A stretch of 34,812 bases of DNA from a bacterium (GTDB lineage: Archaea > Aenigmatarchaeota > Aenigmatarchaeia > CG10238-14 > SCSR01), in the NCBI GenBank assembly GCA_027310405.1, contig DAIDAX010000004.1:1-34812 (forward strand), given 5' to 3'. Positions 34,450 to 34,812 of the stretch are shown here, piece after piece. Each line of letters opens with the position of its first letter. The stretch's first letter is position 1. The notes under the pieces are model-generated. The model searched no databases, had not been told where the DNA came from, and saw nothing but the letters and a program-made list of their open reading frames with translations. The position numbers and the translations under genes were made by a program.

Positions 34450-34695
34450 TCAAATTCGTAATTTTTTGAACTCAACATCAAAAGGAATTGAAAGTTTTTT
34501 CCATTTGGGAGCTGTCCCAAAAGATTTTGAAAAATTGAGAATCATGAATCCGATTGGTTCGCGAGTCTTTGCGTCCAATCTGATCCATATATCGTCGTCC
34601 CTGTTTGATGGGGTGAAAAAGCCTTCTGTGTTTCGTATAGTGAACTCTAGAATATCTCCTTCCTTGTCGAACCAAAGTCTCAAATTTTTTTCCAT
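34450..34695 (-). CDS. DUF2283-like small protein
   Basis: LRLWFDKEGDILEFTIRN...DDIWIRLDAKTREPIGFMILNFSK. Confidence 0.65.
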   Translation of the reverse strand: MEKNLRLWFDKEGDILEFTIRNTEGFFTPSNRDDDIWIRLDAKTREPIGFMILNFSKSFGTAPKWKKLSIPFDVEFKKLRI

Positions 34696-34812
34696 ACTAT
34701 CTCGCCCTTCTTTATTCTATCAGTGAAATATGAAGTTAATACTTCACCGTCTCTATTTAAAACTTTCACGACGACAAGCATGTACTTTTCAGTCACTGGT
34801 GTGTGCCTATAG
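34680..34812 (-). CDS. 3' end of a small protein overlapping the DUF2283-like gene (truncated by window)
   Basis: Read by hand: ...TPVTEKYMLVVVKVLNRDGEVLTSYFTDRIKKGEIVWKKI*; 16-nt overlap with next ORF. Confidence 0.5.
   Translation of the reverse strand, partial: YRHTPVTEKYMLVVVKVLNRDGEVLTSYFTDRIKKGEIVWKKI

Noticed and set aside
1-34812. CRISPR array, transposon or prophage
   Set aside because: No spaced direct repeats, terminal inverted repeats, transposase or phage structural genes seen on reading.

Overview
Gene-dense, AT-rich archaeal chromosomal segment, possibly from an uncultivated or DPANN-like lineage (the lineage is a guess). No CRISPR array, IS element or prophage was recognised. 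Recognisable content: a YchF GTPase; a gatD - HD phosphohydrolase - gatE operon; a SpeD-family decarboxylase; a TRAM protein with an RGG head and acidic tail; an Hef-like helicase and an ERCC4 nuclease as separate overlapping genes, followed by DUF460; a sortase-like membrane protein; topoisomerase IA; a Cdc48 operon with a metzincin-like protein; two RNase HI paralogues; MinD; SNase + lamin-tail; NreA; a COG4741 nuclease; the ACD beta subunit; rhomboid; Pth2; and glycosyltransferases. RNA genes: intron-containing tRNA-Ser(CGA), tRNA-Gln(UUG) with two introns, and a probable C/D box sRNA. Most notable observations: (1) four unrelated proteins (Cdc48, its neighbouring metalloprotease, a SecB-like protein and a small charged protein) all end in Tyr-Ile-Gly-stop with different codons, suggesting a shared C-terminal signal, possibly in proteostasis; (2) a GatE that appears to lack the GAD insertion; (3) a split Hef; (4) a sortase-like protein without the catalytic Cys; (5) a doubly interrupted tRNA-Gln; (6) a repeat/palindrome element at the Cdc48 operon promoter. 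All calls come from reading the sequence by eye; no searches were run.
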